Shown: positions 29,100-38,365, counted from the first letter of the stretch. The stretch: 57,969 bases of DNA from an uncultured Acidobacteriota bacterium (GCA_951812665.1 CATOST010000038.1:1-57969); one strand, 5' to 3'. Made by a program: numbers and translations. Notes: generated from the sequence alone by a model not told the origin.

Positions 29100-31592
29100 T
29101 CACGAACTCAGCAGGAGGAAGACGACCGCTATGGGAGCCGCGGCGGCGAGGCTGCAGACAAGGAGGAAACGCCAGGATCGGCCTCGCGTCGGCAGCAGGC
29201 TCGCTGCCGAACCCACCAGTACGTGGACCAGGAACGGAAGCAGGTAGATCCATTGAAAGCTGAGACTCGGGCCGCCGGTCAACAGGTCCCAGAAGGCCCA
29301 GAGGAAGGCGAAGGAAAAACCGTAGGCGGCTCCCACGATGGCGCCGAACGGAGTCGAGAACGGCACGAACAGGCACATGAAGAAAAGTCCGAACAGGGGA
29401 GCGACGAACAGCCCGTTGGTCTTGTTCGTCACCTCGGTGATGTTGCCGGGGACGTTGCCCACCGGCGCACTGAGGAGGACCACGGCGATGCCGATGCCCA
29501 GCACCAGGGCCCGGGCCAGTTTGAGGCTGTGTTGCTTCCGCAGTTTTCGGCGGCGGAAACGGCCCAGGAAATCGACGTGGAAGACGGTCACGATGGAATT
29601 GATGCCCGAGTCCAGGCTCGACATGGCGGCGGCGAACATGGCCGCGATGACCAGGCCGGCCAGCCCGTGCGGCAGATAGTTGGCGATGAAGTGGGGAAAC
29701 AGAAAATCGGCGTCCGCCAGCAGGTCCTTGCCGTCGGCGATGGCGTGGGGATGGGTCTGGAAGAAACCCAGGACCGAGAAGCCCAGCCCCGCGAGCAGCA
29801 CGGAGACGGCGACGCCGGCGCCGATGTTGATGTACAGGGCGCGCCGGGCGGCCTTGGTGTCCCGCGTCGCCAGGTAACGCTGAATGGCCACCTGATCCGA
29901 CCCGTAGGTGAAGATGGTCCAGACCGCCCCGGAGAGGATCGACCCGATCACCGTCACTCGGACGGCCGGGTTCCAGTCAAAAACCGGGACCTGGTCCCAA
30001 TGGGGCGCCCAGGAAGTCGGGATCCAACCCCCGAGGCCGATGTCCATGGTGACCATCGCCATCGTGATCAGGCCTCCGGCAAAGAGGATGACGAACTGAA
30101 TGACGTCGGTGATCACGACGGCCCGCAGACCCCCGAGGGCGGTGTAGAGCACCGCGACCGCCCCGGCTACCATCACCACCATCGGCGTCGTCGACTCGGG
30201 CCAACCCACCATGACCACTACGGCCTTGGCCGCCAGATAGATGAGCAGAGCCATCCAGACCAGGCGCGTCAGGATGAAGATCACCGCCGCCGTCAGCCGG
30301 ACCCCGATTCCCAGACGGCCCTCCAGAAGCTCGTAGGCGCTGGTGATGGGGAGCTTCATGAAAACGGGTATAAGGAAGAAACCGCAACAGACGACGATCA
30401 GCGGTGTCCCCAACAGTCCCCAGACCAGGATGCCCGGCCCGTGCTTGACCAGCTCCCCGGGAACCGCCAGATAGGAAATCGTGCTCAGCAGCGTGGCGTA
30501 GAGCGAAATCCCGATGACGAACGAACCCAGGCTGCGGCTGCCCAGGAAATACTCCTCGGTGTTGGTCTGGCGGCGAGAGTAGTACCAACCGACGCCGAGC
30601 ATGAAGGCGCCGTAGGCGACGACCACAAACCAGTCCAACCACCCCAGGCCTCGGAAGTCCCTCCGCTCGATCCTGAGCACCGCATTGGCGGCGGCGACAC
30701 GGATCTCGGCTTCGGTTCCCTGGTGGAACAGGAGCGGCTCCAACAGTGGGACCTGGTCCCTGCCTCCGGCCTGGGCCAGGGCCTCGATGGCCTCCAACCG
30801 TTGTTCCCGGTCCCCGTCTGTGACGTAGGCAAATAGTTCCAACTGGACCGGAGGACTGACTTCCTCACCGCCGTGCACGTAGAGCGCACTCAGCAGGTAG
30901 ATCCGGACCCTTGAATCGGCGGCTTCCCTGGACAGAGCCCGCGCCAATGCGGCACGGTCCTCGGGATCGATGCTTTCCAGGTGGCGGAGCGCGTAGGCGG
31001 ATCGAGCGCGGACGGCCGGGCCCCCGGACTTCAGCCGGGAGGCCAACTCGGTTTGGTCCTTGCCCGGTCCGGAAGCGGCCAACAGCCAGACGGCGTCCAC
31101 TTGGCGGACGCCGTCACCCTCAGTAGCCAGCCGTAGCAACTCCGCCGGCCGGTCTGCATAGCCCAGATTGGCCAAGGCCTCTGCGGCCCGGATACCCCGT
31201 TCGTCTTGATTCGACAGGAAGGCGTCGAGGATCCGGTCCACGTACTGCTGCCGCTCCAGCTCATGTTGGCTCTTCCGGAGCGTCGCCTGGGCCAGGATCT
31301 GCCAGACTCCGATCTCGTGACTTGAGCCGGGTTCCGGTCGCTCGCCGGAGAAGATCTCCTTCACTCCTTCACCGTAGTTGTTCCAGAGCAGGGCTTCGGC
31401 GGCACGTATCCGGACCCATCCCGTCTCGTCTTCCAGCGCTTGACGCAAGACCTGGACGCTACGCTCCCTCAGGAGCCGGGCGCGATCCTCCCCGAATACG
31501 GGTACAACTCCAAGAAGTATGAGGGCGAGGAGAGCGGCTGCGCGGCGAGCACCGAAAGTCAAATTCGAATCCTCACTTTCTTTTTGCTCCAC
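29100..31592 (-). CDS. HEAT-repeat domain fused to a sodium:solute symporter
   Basis: Up to 830 residues. A signal-like segment (AALLALILLGVVPVFG) leads into about 270 residues of HEAT-type helical repeats (VRIRAAEALLWNNYG, GIRAAEALANLGY, AVRARSAYALRHLES, RLEAIEALAQAGG, IRVAAANAVLRIER). From about residue 313 a complete SSS-family transporter follows (WLDWFVVVAYGAFMLGVGWY, NTEEYFLGSRSLGSF, STISYLAVPGELVKHG) with 13 or so membrane helices. SSS proteins have a periplasmic N-terminus, so the HEAT domain should sit in the periplasm. The GTG at 31592 lacks a well-spaced ribosome-binding site; a TTG at 31562 has GAGGAT six bases upstream and may be the true start. It follows the GH38-like gene on the same strand. 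The transported solute is unknown. Confidence 0.88.
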   Translation of the reverse strand: MEQKESEDSNLTFGARRAAALLALILLGVVPVFGEDRARLLRERSVQVLRQALEDETGWVRIRAAEALLWNNYGEGVKEIFSGERPEPGSSHEIGVWQILAQATLRKSQHELERQQYVDRILDAFLSNQDERGIRAAEALANLGYADRPAELLRLATEGDGVRQVDAVWLLAASGPGKDQTELASRLKSGGPAVRARSAYALRHLESIDPEDRAALARALSREAADSRVRIYLLSALYVHGGEEVSPPVQLELFAYVTDGDREQRLEAIEALAQAGGRDQVPLLEPLLFHQGTEAEIRVAAANAVLRIERRDFRGLGWLDWFVVVAYGAFMLGVGWYYSRRQTNTEEYFLGSRSLGSFVIGISLYATLLSTISYLAVPGELVKHGPGILVWGLLGTPLIVVCCGFFLIPVFMKLPITSAYELLEGRLGIGVRLTAAVIFILTRLVWMALLIYLAAKAVVVMVGWPESTTPMVVMVAGAVAVLYTALGGLRAVVITDVIQFVILFAGGLITMAMVTMDIGLGGWIPTSWAPHWDQVPVFDWNPAVRVTVIGSILSGAVWTIFTYGSDQVAIQRYLATRDTKAARRALYINIGAGVAVSVLLAGLGFSVLGFFQTHPHAIADGKDLLADADFLFPHFIANYLPHGLAGLVIAAMFAAAMSSLDSGINSIVTVFHVDFLGRFRRRKLRKQHSLKLARALVLGIGIAVVLLSAPVGNVPGNITEVTNKTNGLFVAPLFGLFFMCLFVPFSTPFGAIVGAAYGFSFAFLWAFWDLLTGGPSLSFQWIYLLPFLVHVLVGSAASLLPTRGRSWRFLLVCSLAAAAPIAVVFLLLSS

Positions 31593-31606
31593 ACCTCATC
31601 TGGAGT

Positions 31607-31656
31607 TCGGCGGCAAGAAAGCCGCCGGTCCCATTCGGCGACAAGAAAGTCGCCGC
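31607..31656. repeat. Two AAGAAA hairpin units
   Basis: Units with stems GGCGGC/GCCGCC (31609-31626) and GGCGAC/GTCGCC (31637-31654) around identical AAGAAA loops lie between the GH38-like stop codon and the symporter start. The second stem ends five bases before the GH38 stop triplet (31660-31662 on the plus strand). Confidence 0.82.
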
Positions 31657-31659
31657 GGC

Positions 31660-34600
31660 CTAGCCTACGCCCAGATATTGCGAGGTGCCGGTGATGGGTT
31701 CTTCCGGTTCGCCTCCGCTGCCTTCCGGTTCGGGGGGCGCCTTTTCAAGCTGGTAGACGGTTCGCTCACCCAGCTCCGCGCTCACGTCTCCCCGCCGGAC
31801 TTCGGGTAGAACCAGCCTGAGGGTCTTGATCTCTCCGGCGGCCAGGGGCAATCCCCGGGCCGGAGCCTCGCGGCCGAGCCGTTTCAGGTTGTCCTCCAGA
31901 AGATTGGTCTCCCAGGCCTCGACCACCGGCAGCGGACCGAATTTGCGGGGGGGCAGCGGCACCCCTCCTCGGCGATGAAGGGCCAGCTCATAGGGTCGGA
32001 AGGTCACGAACGGAGCCAGGAGCTCGCAGGTCATGCTCACCGGGCGGCCCTCGGCCTCGTAGACGCGGGCCACCAAGTTCTCTCCTTCCTCGGACAGCTT
32101 CAACGCCGAGAGCACGACGTTTTCCGGGCCCACGGCCATGAGGCTCGCTTGTTCCGGAAGGATGTCGTAGCGGCTGTCCGGAACGATGGGCAGGAGCCGG
32201 TTCCATCCTGCCAGGTGTTCCCAGCCGAACCGCCAGTCCTGCCCGCTCTTCCAGCCGCCGGCGTGGGAGGTCAGTGAAAGCTGGGCCTCCTGCTCTCCCG
32301 GGAAGAAGTTGAAGGTGGGCGCATAGATGCTGCAATTGCTGGAGAGCTGGGCGCAGAGGGAGCTCCGATCGAACCGCATCATGCTCTTGGGAGGCGTGAC
32401 CGTGACGCAGAAGTCGCGCCGGCGGTCCCGGAAGCTGAGGAAACGGCCCGTCATGCGGGCGTCCCGGTCGGCCCTCGCCTTCTCGCCGGCCAGCCATACC
32501 TCGTCCGCTCTCAGCCGGTCGGTCAGGTGCCGCTCGTGCTCCTGAGTGGCGAACAGAGTGTCGAAAACGATCTCCGGGTCTTCCAGGTTCAGCGGAAAGA
32601 ACCAGCGCAATCCGTGCTTGGGACGGTTGTTCCAGTGCCAACGGAAGAAAAAGTCCACGCGCCGCAGGCCAGCGTACAGGACGCAGCGTTGGCTCCAGTA
32701 GCCTCCGAAGCAGGCGGGACCGTCCTTCGGGGTCAGAAGGGGACGGCGCACCTCGATGCTCGCCGAAACTCCTCCTCCGTTGACCCGGATTTCAGGCGGG
32801 CCATGATCGCGGCTGCGATACTCCCGTCCGGTGGGATCGAAGTCGATGCAACTGCGCCCGCTGTCCTCTTCGATGAGCAGTTCTCCCGCTCCGAATGCAG
32901 CCGAACCGTCCACCAGCTCGACTCCCAGTGTCTTATCGTAGAGGCTCTCGCAAAATCCGGTCGCAGGGTCCAGACAGACCCGATAGAACTCATTTTCGAT
33001 GGAATGCCGACCCGTTTTCAGGGGGCTGTCGATCTCCTCCGGTTTTCCGTTCCCGGTCAGATAGAATGTCTCGTATCCCAAGGCGGGGACTCGAGCGCTG
33101 AAACGCAGCGTGTCTTTCGGCCCCAACTCGTACGGTACTGCGGAACCGGCGGAATCGGAGAGTGCCAGCCGTCCCTTGTCGACCGGGCCGGGAAGCGGAA
33201 GCTCAACCACGTCCCGGCGCTCCCAATTCAACAGGTTGAAGACCACGACGGCCGTGTCCTCCCGCCGGAAAGCGATCTTGGAGGCGATCCGGTGAGCGGC
33301 CGACAACGTCACGTCGCCGGCCGCTCCCTGGACCCGCCTCAAGATGTCCCGGGTGTGCTGGATGGTCTCGTCGCCGGCCCAGCCGATCTGCTCGTGCTGC
33401 TGGGTGAAGAGCAGGTCGGACCAGAGGGCGGACAACAGGTCCCGGGGATAGAGGGCGCCGGTGATGCAATAGTCCAGGGCGGCGGCCTTCTCCGCGGCCG
33501 CCAGGTCGTAGCCGGCTCGATGGGACTGCTCCATGATGGGGTACATCCCGTGGGCGTTCAGCGCGAAGTGGGGCAGGTAGCCCTGGTGGCGGTCCCGCCG
33601 GACCCGGGAGTCGGCGGCGACCTGGTCCGAGAACCGGCTCAGGGTATTGAACCGGGCCCGGGGAGTGACGAAGCTGCGGTTCCAGGCCGTCACCCGGTTG
33701 ATCAGGGCCCGCCTGGATTCGGCCTGGTCCCGGGCCGCGGCGTGTCCCACGTAGGGGGCGCTCCAGGCCGCAAGGACCGCGCGAATGGAGGCCGCCGTTT
33801 GGCGCACCATCTTGCTCCGGGAGGCGAAACTTCCCTCTATGAGTTCGTCGGTCCGCCAGAGGGCGGAGATGGTGGGCGTGGTGTACCCGGCCAGGACCCC
33901 TTCCTGCGGAACGAAGCTGGGATGGCGGGTGCCGTCCGCGCCCTCGACGTCGAGCAACTGGCTGCCCGAGGGGCGGGGATAGATGCCCCCGTAGCGCCCG
34001 CGCCAGAAGAAGGAAATCCCGCACTTGTCCAGGATCTGAGGCATCTGCGGGTCGAACCCGGGACTGTCACAGGAGTAGAGGACGCGGCCCTGCACCCCCA
34101 GACGGCGGCGGAGCCACCACTGGCTTTCGGCGAATTGCCGAATGTAGGATTCCCCTTCATAGAAGTCGGCGTAACTGGGCGCCAGGGTGGGGCTGATGTC
34201 CAGCCGTCCCTCCCGGATAAGACGTTTCACCGTCTCCTGCAACTGCGGCCGCTTGTGCAACAGGTTCTTGAGTCCGTAGAGAAATTCCACGTTGTAGGTG
34301 TAGTCGTCGTCCTCGGAAATCAACTGGACGGCGTCACGCAGCGACCGGAACGCCTCCCAGTGCTCGGGAAGGCCGGTAAAATAGCCGAAACAGAGATGGG
34401 ACGAAGGCATCAGGTGGTAGTCGAAGATGGGAACCGGCCCGGTCTCGAACTCGGCCGCGGCCAGAATCCGTTCCCCGGCAAGCAGCCGGATCGAGGCACG
34501 GACCGGCCCGGCGACGTCCTTCACTACTGCCAGGAGCGACAGCCTGCCCGCTTCCGGCCAGGGCTCGGCGGGACAGCGCAAGGTCACGTCTTCCGCCGTC

Positions 34601-34743
34601 GTTTCAAGCGTCAGGGCGGGCGGAAACAACCCCTCCGGCTTCGCAAGCTCCAACTCGATCCAACGATGAGGGAAAGGCAGGTCCGCAGCCGGCCGCCCCA
34701 CCACCGGGAGAGGATCCACACTCAGGATCTTCCACTCTTCCAT
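31660..34743 (-). CDS. Glycoside hydrolase family 38-like protein (alpha-mannosidase-like)
   Basis: A 1027-residue cytoplasmic protein with no signal peptide. The overall order fits GH38: a short N-terminal beta domain, a catalytic seven-stranded domain (about residues 105-480), a helical middle and a large C-terminal beta-sandwich (RHSIENEFYRVCLDPATGF, LYDKTLGVELVDGS). The candidate nucleophile is D226 in CDSPGFDPQMPQIL. Zinc-site residues differ from the family: the usual HxD of strand 1 reads H116-L-C118 in SHLCFGYF, and the usual later HD reads H450-E. Metal binding or activity may therefore be changed. GGAG lies six bases before the ATG at 34743; the longer upstream open frame is an antisense of the 34825 gene. 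It is co-directional with the HEAT-symporter gene. Confidence 0.82.
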   Translation of the reverse strand: MEEWKILSVDPLPVVGRPAADLPFPHRWIELELAKPEGLFPPALTLETTAEDVTLRCPAEPWPEAGRLSLLAVVKDVAGPVRASIRLLAGERILAAAEFETGPVPIFDYHLMPSSHLCFGYFTGLPEHWEAFRSLRDAVQLISEDDDYTYNVEFLYGLKNLLHKRPQLQETVKRLIREGRLDISPTLAPSYADFYEGESYIRQFAESQWWLRRRLGVQGRVLYSCDSPGFDPQMPQILDKCGISFFWRGRYGGIYPRPSGSQLLDVEGADGTRHPSFVPQEGVLAGYTTPTISALWRTDELIEGSFASRSKMVRQTAASIRAVLAAWSAPYVGHAAARDQAESRRALINRVTAWNRSFVTPRARFNTLSRFSDQVAADSRVRRDRHQGYLPHFALNAHGMYPIMEQSHRAGYDLAAAEKAAALDYCITGALYPRDLLSALWSDLLFTQQHEQIGWAGDETIQHTRDILRRVQGAAGDVTLSAAHRIASKIAFRREDTAVVVFNLLNWERRDVVELPLPGPVDKGRLALSDSAGSAVPYELGPKDTLRFSARVPALGYETFYLTGNGKPEEIDSPLKTGRHSIENEFYRVCLDPATGFCESLYDKTLGVELVDGSAAFGAGELLIEEDSGRSCIDFDPTGREYRSRDHGPPEIRVNGGGVSASIEVRRPLLTPKDGPACFGGYWSQRCVLYAGLRRVDFFFRWHWNNRPKHGLRWFFPLNLEDPEIVFDTLFATQEHERHLTDRLRADEVWLAGEKARADRDARMTGRFLSFRDRRRDFCVTVTPPKSMMRFDRSSLCAQLSSNCSIYAPTFNFFPGEQEAQLSLTSHAGGWKSGQDWRFGWEHLAGWNRLLPIVPDSRYDILPEQASLMAVGPENVVLSALKLSEEGENLVARVYEAEGRPVSMTCELLAPFVTFRPYELALHRRGGVPLPPRKFGPLPVVEAWETNLLEDNLKRLGREAPARGLPLAAGEIKTLRLVLPEVRRGDVSAELGERTVYQLEKAPPEPEGSGGEPEEPITGTSQYLGVG

Positions 34744-34824
34744 GTCGCGCTCCGTATCTCTTCTGCCGGCTCGGCCGGAATGGATTTGATTCGAGCGTAC
34801 CAACATCCGGATTGAGGAGAAAGC

Positions 34825-35289
34825 ATGGGCATCGAAGGCGCCGTCAACTATCGGAAAATCAGCGAGCGGGTCGCGACCTCCGGATCTGTGTCCGAAGACC
34901 GCCTCCGGCAGCTCAGGAGAGAAGGATTCGATGCGGTGGTCAACCTGTTGCCGGACTCTTCGGAGGTGGCGGTCCCGAAAGAACGTGAAATTGTCGAGGG
35001 TCAGGGATTGGAATACCATTACATTCCGGTAGACTTCGGTAATCCGACGGAAGCGGACTTCAGCCTCTTCAGACGCGTCATGGGGAACGCCGGGGACAAG
35101 AAGATCCTGATCCATTGCGCGGCGAACTACCGGGTCAGCGCCTTCTACTCTCTCTATGCGATGAAAGACTTGGACTGGTCCTGGGAGGGCGCCCGCAGGC
35201 ATATCGCTTCGATCTGGGACCCCGCCGATTATCCGGTCTGGAAACGGTTTATCGACAAGGTAAGCCAGGATCCACGCCGGGGCGGATGA
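34825..35289 (+). CDS. Small tyrosine-phosphatase-like protein (CX4R loop)
   Basis: A 154-residue protein. The core ILIHCAANYRVSAF contains H97-C98 and R103, so the phosphate-binding loop is CX4R, as in the DUF442/Blh-like branch of the dual-specificity phosphatase superfamily rather than the CX5R of classical PTPs. The N-terminal pattern ISERVATSGSVSEDRLRQL and FDAVVNLLPD is also typical of that branch (YRVAPGLLRSGQP-like region). Cytoplasmic. GAGGAGAAAGC lies before the ATG. It is divergent from the GH38-like gene (81 bases) and lies ten bases upstream of the double-propeller gene, so the latter two are probably co-transcribed. Biological substrate unknown. Confidence 0.72.
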   Translation: MGIEGAVNYRKISERVATSGSVSEDRLRQLRREGFDAVVNLLPDSSEVAVPKEREIVEGQGLEYHYIPVDFGNPTEADFSLFRRVMGNAGDKKILIHCAANYRVSAFYSLYAMKDLDWSWEGARRHIASIWDPADYPVWKRFIDKVSQDPRRGG

Positions 35290-35299
35290 TGGCGGAATC

Positions 35300-38200
35300 G
35301 TGAGAAGAACGGGTCGGCGCTCACGGAAGACGGCAGACGTTTTCGCCAGTCTCACGTTGCTCATCCCACTGATACTGCCGGCCACCGATCTTTCCGGCCA
35401 GACCACCACACGTATCAGCGTCCACGGACCCAACCGGGGAAACGGTCCCAGTCAGTCCGCCCAGATCAGCGCCTCAGGACGCTTCGTCGTCTACACCTCG
35501 ACCGCGTCCAACCTGGTGGACGGCGACACGAACTGGGTGTCGGACATCTTCGTGCACGACCGTGAAACGGGGGAGACCATCCGGGCCAGCGTGGACGACG
35601 CGGGGAACCAGGGCAACAGCCTGAGTCAGTTTCCCAGGATCAGCGCCAGTGGCCGCATCGTCGCCTTCGAGTCGCTCGCTTCCAACTTGGTGGACGGCGA
35701 CACCAACGGTGCGCTGGACGTCTTCGTCCACGACCGCAAGTCAGCCAAGACCACACGAGTCAGCCTCGGCAGCGGAGAGGACCAGAGCAATCGCGCCAAC
35801 GGGGTGCCCTGCCTCAGTTCCGACGGCCGTGTCGTGGCTTTCGAGTCTCTCGCTTCCAACTTGGTGGATGGCGACACCAACGAATCTACCGACGTCTTCG
35901 TCCATGATCGCCAGACAGGGGAGACGAATCGGGTGAGCGTCGACAGCCGGGGACGCCAGGCCAACGGCTCCAGTGCCGGTTCCAGCTTGGACGGCAGTGG
36001 CCGATACGTCGCCTTCGAGTCGCTGGCCACCGACTTGGCGCCTGGAGACACAAACCGGGTGTCGGACGTCTTCGTGCACGACCGGCAGACGGGGGAGACC
36101 ACCCGTGTGAGCGTCAACAGCCGGGGACGCCAAGTCAACGGGGGCAGCTCGGCCCCGAGTCTCAGCGCCGACGGACGTTTCGTGGGCTTCGGCTCCTACG
36201 GATCCAACCTGGTGGCCGGCGACACCAACCAGGAAATCGACGTTTTCGTGCACGACCGACAGACGGGGGAGACCACCCGCGTGAGCGTCGACAGCCGGGG
36301 ACGCCAAGCCAACGGGGGCAGCGGAATCGTCGCCCTCAGTGCCGACGGCCGATGGGTGACCTTCCACTCCTTCGCCTCGAACCTGGTGGCCGGCGACTCC
36401 AACGGAACGCTGGACGTCTTCGTGCACGACCGGATGACAGGAGCGACGACCCGGGCCAGCCTGACCGAAAATGGCGGGGAAACGAACGGCCCGAGCCGGG
36501 ATCCTACCATCAGCGCCGATGCCCGCTTCGTAGCCTTCGAGTCCCTGGCCTCAAATCTGGTGTCTGGGGACGACAACGCGATCTTCGATGTCTTCGTCCG
36601 GGATCGGGGGGCCACCGATCCGTCCGCTGCACTTGACAGGGAACAGAGGTCCGAGGTGGAGGGATGGCTGCGGCGAGGATGGGACGGCCTCGTCTCCGAA
36701 ACCCGTGTGAGGGTTGAAGCCTTCATACAGAAGCGGTTTCGGATGCCAGCCGCCGTCTTGGCTCACGCCGAACCGGCTCCAGCCCAGTTCACCGACGTGA
36801 CCGAAGCAGCGGGCATCCGCTTCCGGCACTTCAACGGGGAGACGGGGAAACGGTACTTGCCCGAGACCATGGGTTCGGGAGTGGCGGTCCTGGACTTCGA
36901 TCGGGACGGGTGGATGGACCTCTTCTTCGTCAACGGGTGGCGCCTGGAAGGCGGGACGCCCGAGGGGGTCGGTTCCGTCCTCTTCCGCAACCTGGGCGAC
37001 GGCACGTTTACCGACGTCACCCGGGATGCCGGGCTGGAAGTTCACGCCTACGGCATGGGGGCGGCGGCCGGAGATTATGACAACGACGGCTTTCCGGACC
37101 TCTATGTGACGATTCTGGGCCTCAACCGGCTCTACCGGAACAACGGCGACGGGACCTTTGCGAACGTGAGCGTTGATGCCGGCGTCGCAGATCCCTCCTG
37201 GGGGGCGAGCGCGGCCTGGCTGGACGCCGACAATGACGGCAAGCTCGACCTCTTCGTGACCAACTACGTCCGTTGGAGCCCTTCCCAGGATCAGCGGTGC
37301 GGTTACGGCCCCGGGGTCAAGCACTACTGCACTCCCGAGATCTTCACCGGTGACACCTCGCGCCTCTTTCGCAACCTGGGCGGCGGGCGATTCCGGGACG
37401 TCACCAGGGAGGCGGGACTGTTCAACCCCTCGGGAAAAGCCTTGGGAGTGGCCCTTTGGGATTTCGACGGGAACGGACTGATGGATCTCGTGGTGGCCGA
37501 AGACACTCAGCCCGACAAGATCTACCTGAACCGGGGCGGCTTCCGCTTCGAGGAGGTGGGAACTCGCAACGGATTCGGCTTTTCCGAATCGGGCCAGGCC
37601 CGGGCCGGCATGGGGGTCGACGTGGCCGACGCCGACAACGACGGGCGAGGGGTGGTGGCCGTCACCAACTTCTCCTACGAGGGGATCGGCTTCTACCGCT
37701 GGGGCAGCGACCTGAACTTCATCGATCAGGCCGTCCCGGCGGGCATCGGACAGCCCAGTTTATTGACCCTGGGCTTCGGACTCCTCTTTCTGGACTACGA
37801 TCTGGACGGTTGGCAAGACCTGTTGGCGATCAACGGCCATATCGACGACCTGGTGGAGACGGTTCAGACCCGGCTGACCTACCGGCAACGGCCGCTCCTG
37901 TTCCGCAACCGGAGGGACGGCCGCTTCCTGCCCATGGGCGGGGAGGCGGGTCCCGCTCTGGATCAAGCTTATGCGGGCCGCGGCGCCGCAGCCATCGACT
38001 ATGACAACGACGGGGATCTGGATCTGGTCGTAACGGAAAACGGAGGTCCGGCGCACCTGCTTCGCAATCAGGGGGGAAACCGAAACCACTGGCTCCGGAT
38101 CCGGCTCATCGGCAACGCCTCCAACCGGGACGGCATCGGCGCCCTGGTCACCGTGAAATCCGGTTCCACAACCCAACGGCGCTACCGTCGAAGCGGCTCC

Positions 38201-38365
38201 AGCTATCTCTCCGAGAGCGATCCGCGGCTGACCTTCGGCCTGGGTGATGCGACCCAGGCGGACCGCTTGGAGGTCCGCTGGCCCAGCGGCGCCACCCAGA
38301 TCCTGGAGGAGGTTCCGGCCGGCCGCCTGCTGGTCGTGCAAGAGCCTGTCGAGACGGATCCATAA
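35300..38365 (+). CDS. Double seven-blade propeller: PD40-like repeats + FG-GAP + UnbV domain
   Basis: A 1021-residue exported protein (hydrophobic FASLTLLIPLILP). Residues about 43-448 hold seven near-identical units of about 58 residues with the core pattern GRxVAFESLASNLVxGDTN and DVFVHDRQTGETTRVSV, i.e. one TolB/PD40-like seven-bladed propeller. Residues about 505-930 hold seven FG-GAP calcium loops (DFDRDGWMD, DYDNDGFPD, DADNDGKLD, DFDGNGLMD, DADNDGRGV, DYDLDGWQD, DYDNDGDLD), a second seven-bladed propeller, followed by an ASPIC/UnbV C-terminal domain (GNASNRDGIGALVTVKSG, SSYLSESDPRLTFGLG, EVRWPSG). GTG at 35300 is the start. The repeat units are very alike at DNA level, suggesting recent internal duplication or gene conversion. 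Probably a cell-surface binding protein. Confidence 0.87.
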   Translation: MRRTGRRSRKTADVFASLTLLIPLILPATDLSGQTTTRISVHGPNRGNGPSQSAQISASGRFVVYTSTASNLVDGDTNWVSDIFVHDRETGETIRASVDDAGNQGNSLSQFPRISASGRIVAFESLASNLVDGDTNGALDVFVHDRKSAKTTRVSLGSGEDQSNRANGVPCLSSDGRVVAFESLASNLVDGDTNESTDVFVHDRQTGETNRVSVDSRGRQANGSSAGSSLDGSGRYVAFESLATDLAPGDTNRVSDVFVHDRQTGETTRVSVNSRGRQVNGGSSAPSLSADGRFVGFGSYGSNLVAGDTNQEIDVFVHDRQTGETTRVSVDSRGRQANGGSGIVALSADGRWVTFHSFASNLVAGDSNGTLDVFVHDRMTGATTRASLTENGGETNGPSRDPTISADARFVAFESLASNLVSGDDNAIFDVFVRDRGATDPSAALDREQRSEVEGWLRRGWDGLVSETRVRVEAFIQKRFRMPAAVLAHAEPAPAQFTDVTEAAGIRFRHFNGETGKRYLPETMGSGVAVLDFDRDGWMDLFFVNGWRLEGGTPEGVGSVLFRNLGDGTFTDVTRDAGLEVHAYGMGAAAGDYDNDGFPDLYVTILGLNRLYRNNGDGTFANVSVDAGVADPSWGASAAWLDADNDGKLDLFVTNYVRWSPSQDQRCGYGPGVKHYCTPEIFTGDTSRLFRNLGGGRFRDVTREAGLFNPSGKALGVALWDFDGNGLMDLVVAEDTQPDKIYLNRGGFRFEEVGTRNGFGFSESGQARAGMGVDVADADNDGRGVVAVTNFSYEGIGFYRWGSDLNFIDQAVPAGIGQPSLLTLGFGLLFLDYDLDGWQDLLAINGHIDDLVETVQTRLTYRQRPLLFRNRRDGRFLPMGGEAGPALDQAYAGRGAAAIDYDNDGDLDLVVTENGGPAHLLRNQGGNRNHWLRIRLIGNASNRDGIGALVTVKSGSTTQRRYRRSGSSYLSESDPRLTFGLGDATQADRLEVRWPSGATQILEEVPAGRLLVVQEPVETDP

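Noticed and set aside
34744..35433. Upstream 230-residue extension of the GH38-like frame
   Set aside because: It is antisense to the phosphatase-like gene at 34825-35289, lacks any domain pattern, and ATG 34743 has a plausible GGAG upstream.
35426..36644. Seven-fold DNA repeat as non-coding tandem array
   Set aside because: It stays in one open frame with an intact protein pattern (propeller blades), so it is coding.
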